Below are positions 4,509-5,683 of a stretch of 5,683 bases of DNA, in pieces (within the stretch, counting starts at the first letter, position 1; the number at the start of each line of letters is the position of its first letter). This DNA is from Clostridia bacterium (GTDB lineage Bacteria > Bacillota > Clostridia > Christensenellales > Aristaeellaceae). A model generated the notes under the pieces. The model searched no databases, was not told where the DNA came from, and saw only the letters and a program-made list of their open reading frames with translations. Where the stretch lies: NCBI GenBank assembly GCA_030526935.1, contig JAUNBY010000217.1, positions 1 through 5,683 of the forward strand. Direction: 5' to 3'. Made by a program: the position numbers and the translations under genes.

Positions 4509-5683
4509 TTATCCTTTCGCCACATTAACTGCTTCTATTCCAGCTATATACCCGCTCCCAAAGCACCACATGCCGGCGTCTCCGCCTATTGAGTATTCCG
4601 CGCCGGTTGCCATGATATTTCCGAAACTGTCGTTACCGGCTATAAAAAGGTTCTCCAAAACGCTTTCGTCATTTCGCACGGCTTGCATCTTTTCGTTTAC
4701 AAGGATGCCGCCACAACTTGATATCGAAAGACCAGTCCCTTCGATGATATAGTAATACTCATCGCCAATTGCGTTAAGTGAGGTCGCGTCCGCAGCATAG
4801 GCTGCTTCAAGCGTACCTTCCGGTAGATTCAACACGTAGTTTCCTTCGGAAAGGCTATTGACCTTCCATGCCCAACCGCGCGAAGCAGCGTATTCCAAAA
4901 CCGTATCTACCCAATCACCAAGGGGAGTATTATCAGGTATACCTTCGCCAACATTCTGAAATCCCATGGTTGTATCTGATATTCCCTGTGACTCATACAA
5001 GCGCAGTTGAGTTGCGGAGTATACTGCATAGTAAGTTGAACCAAGATAATAAGAACCCATTGAACCACTGAAACCGCCCATCTTAGAGCGTATATCCTCA
5101 GTTCTAAAAGGCTTGCCATCTTTTGTCAAATATACTCCGTCTTGATTTACACTCAGAACAACCGTTAGATCGTTAGGCGACCATATTTGACCGTCATTGG
5201 TCTGCTGTACGTCAAAGCATGTTATAAATTCCGCGCCCATACGCTGATGACTCATCGGATAGGCATCCATATGCATTGGCGCCGCTCCGGCGTCAAATGC
5301 CATATTTATACCGTCGCCGTCATTATTCTGCCATCCGTAGTATATCCACGCGCTGCCGCCCGGCGTATATTTCTCGACCATTTCTTCGTTTCCTCCAAAG
5401 CCTCCGGTAGCAAGGACAACAGCTTTAGCGTAAACCGTATATGTAGTGCCGTCGTCGGATATCGCGGTTACGCCGGATATATTGCCGTCGTCATCGTATA
5501 TAAGGCTATGGGCGGTGGTTTCAAGAAGCGCCCGGCCTCCTTTTTCCAAAAAGCTCTCGTAGAGCTTAAAATAGCCTTCTTCTGCGTCGACATAGCTGAG
5601 ATTTGCGCCGTCTACGCTTTGTAATATATAATCCTCGTTCAAGAGTTCCACCTCGCCCATATCCGGGATCCCTCCAGCAGGCA
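4509..5683 (-). CDS. FAD-dependent reductase, fumarate reductase flavoprotein-like (partial, N-terminus beyond the window)
   Basis: The reading frame is open to the right edge, so the N-terminal Rossmann part with GxGxxG is missing. Numbering from the Met at 5660, VVLATGGFGGN (81-91) is the FAD-domain signature, GDGINMAFDAGA (115-126) is the conserved helix found across fumarate reductase-like flavoproteins, and CGGILVNEKMQAV (316-328) with LFIAGNDSFGN (338-348) and GSGYIAG (368-374) are the C-terminal FAD-binding parts. This places it in FAD_binding_2. The product probably passes electrons to an organic acceptor. The acceptor is probably not fumarate: SISSCGG stands where HHTMGG is usual, YSIGG where NRLGG is usual, and AYPM where HPT is expected. 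Members are often exported and fused to an FMN-binding domain, but the part that would show this is outside the window. Local GC is uneven, lowest around 4900-5220. It ends in TAA, convergent with the flavodoxin-fold gene. Substrate unknown. Confidence 0.88.
   Translation of the reverse strand, partial: PAGGIPDMGEVELLNEDYILQSVDGANLSYVDAEEGYFKLYESFLEKGGRALLETTAHSLIYDDDGNISGVTAISDDGTTYTVYAKAVVLATGGFGGNEEMVEKYTPGGSAWIYYGWQNNDGDGINMAFDAGAAPMHMDAYPMSHQRMGAEFITCFDVQQTNDGQIWSPNDLTVVLSVNQDGVYLTKDGKPFRTEDIRSKMGGFSGSMGSYYLGSTYYAVYSATQLRLYESQGISDTTMGFQNVGEGIPDNTPLGDWVDTVLEYAASRGWAWKVNSLSEGNYVLNLPEGTLEAAYAADATSLNAIGDEYYYIIEGTGLSISSCGGILVNEKMQAVRNDESVLENLFIAGNDSFGNIMATGAEYSIGGDAGMWCFGSGYIAGIEAVNVAKG

Noticed and set aside
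4331..4528. 65-aa plus-strand ORF in the convergent intergenic region
   Set aside because: Spans both inverted repeats and the AT-rich tail and overlaps the end of the flavoprotein gene; no ribosome binding site or domain seen.
5187..5624. 145-aa plus-strand ORF antisense to the flavoprotein
   Set aside because: Opposite strand shows clear FAD-family motifs over the same bases; no independent evidence for this frame.
5658..5683. GGAGGG placed 9 nt before the Met at 5660, as if the flavoprotein gene began there
   Set aside because: The frame stays open to the edge (residues PAGGIPD precede the Met), and the product from 5660 would lack the FAD Rossmann N-terminus that the rest of the fold requires. 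GGAGGG is simply two glycine codons.
4509..5683. Naming the right-edge gene a true fumarate reductase (frdA)
   Set aside because: The substrate-binding His and Arg positions appear substituted, so only family membership can be claimed.

Overview
The window reads as ordinary chromosome from an anaerobic, low-to-mid GC bacterium, most likely a member of the Clostridia (Bacillota). This is inferred from gene content: a clostridial-style citramalate synthase, an ABC1/UbiB kinase-like protein, a CxxCxxC flavodoxin-fold oxidoreductase and a FAD_binding_2 'fumarate reductase-like' flavoprotein. Strong Shine-Dalgarno sites and textbook sigma-A promoters fit. No rRNA, tRNA, CRISPR array, transposase or phage gene was seen.

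Layout from left to right: (1) 1-140 is non-coding, with a 13-bp palindrome and a strong hairpin. (2) 141-302, minus strand, is a 53-codon cysteine-rich mini-gene with a treble-clef-like zinc-finger spacing; the hairpin lies just past its stop codon. (3) 391-1950, plus strand, is cimA, divergent from the mini-gene. (4) 1973-3547, minus strand, is a UbiB/AarF-type atypical kinase with a C-terminal membrane anchor, convergent with cimA across only 22 bp. (5) 3548-3703 is a compact divergent control region in which two good promoters face each other with overlapping 5' ends. (6) 3704-4327, plus strand, is a flavodoxin-fold NAD(P)H/FMN oxidoreductase with an Isf-like cysteine cluster. (7) 4328-4508 is a convergent intergenic region with two inverted repeats and a drop in GC. 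(8) 4509 to the right edge, minus strand, is the C-terminal part of a FAD-dependent reductase that lacks several residues needed to bind fumarate.

The genes do not form one operon or an obvious pathway. cimA makes citramalate for threonine-independent isoleucine synthesis. The UbiB-like protein and the flavodoxin-fold oxidoreductase share a control region but have no known joint function. The flavoprotein at the right edge probably reduces an unknown electron acceptor.

I found no clear new multi-gene system. The items most worth a second look are the unannotated cysteine-rich mini-gene, the face-to-face promoters at 3596-3680, the long imperfect hairpin at 4378-4425 on a composition boundary, and the altered active site of the right-edge flavoprotein.
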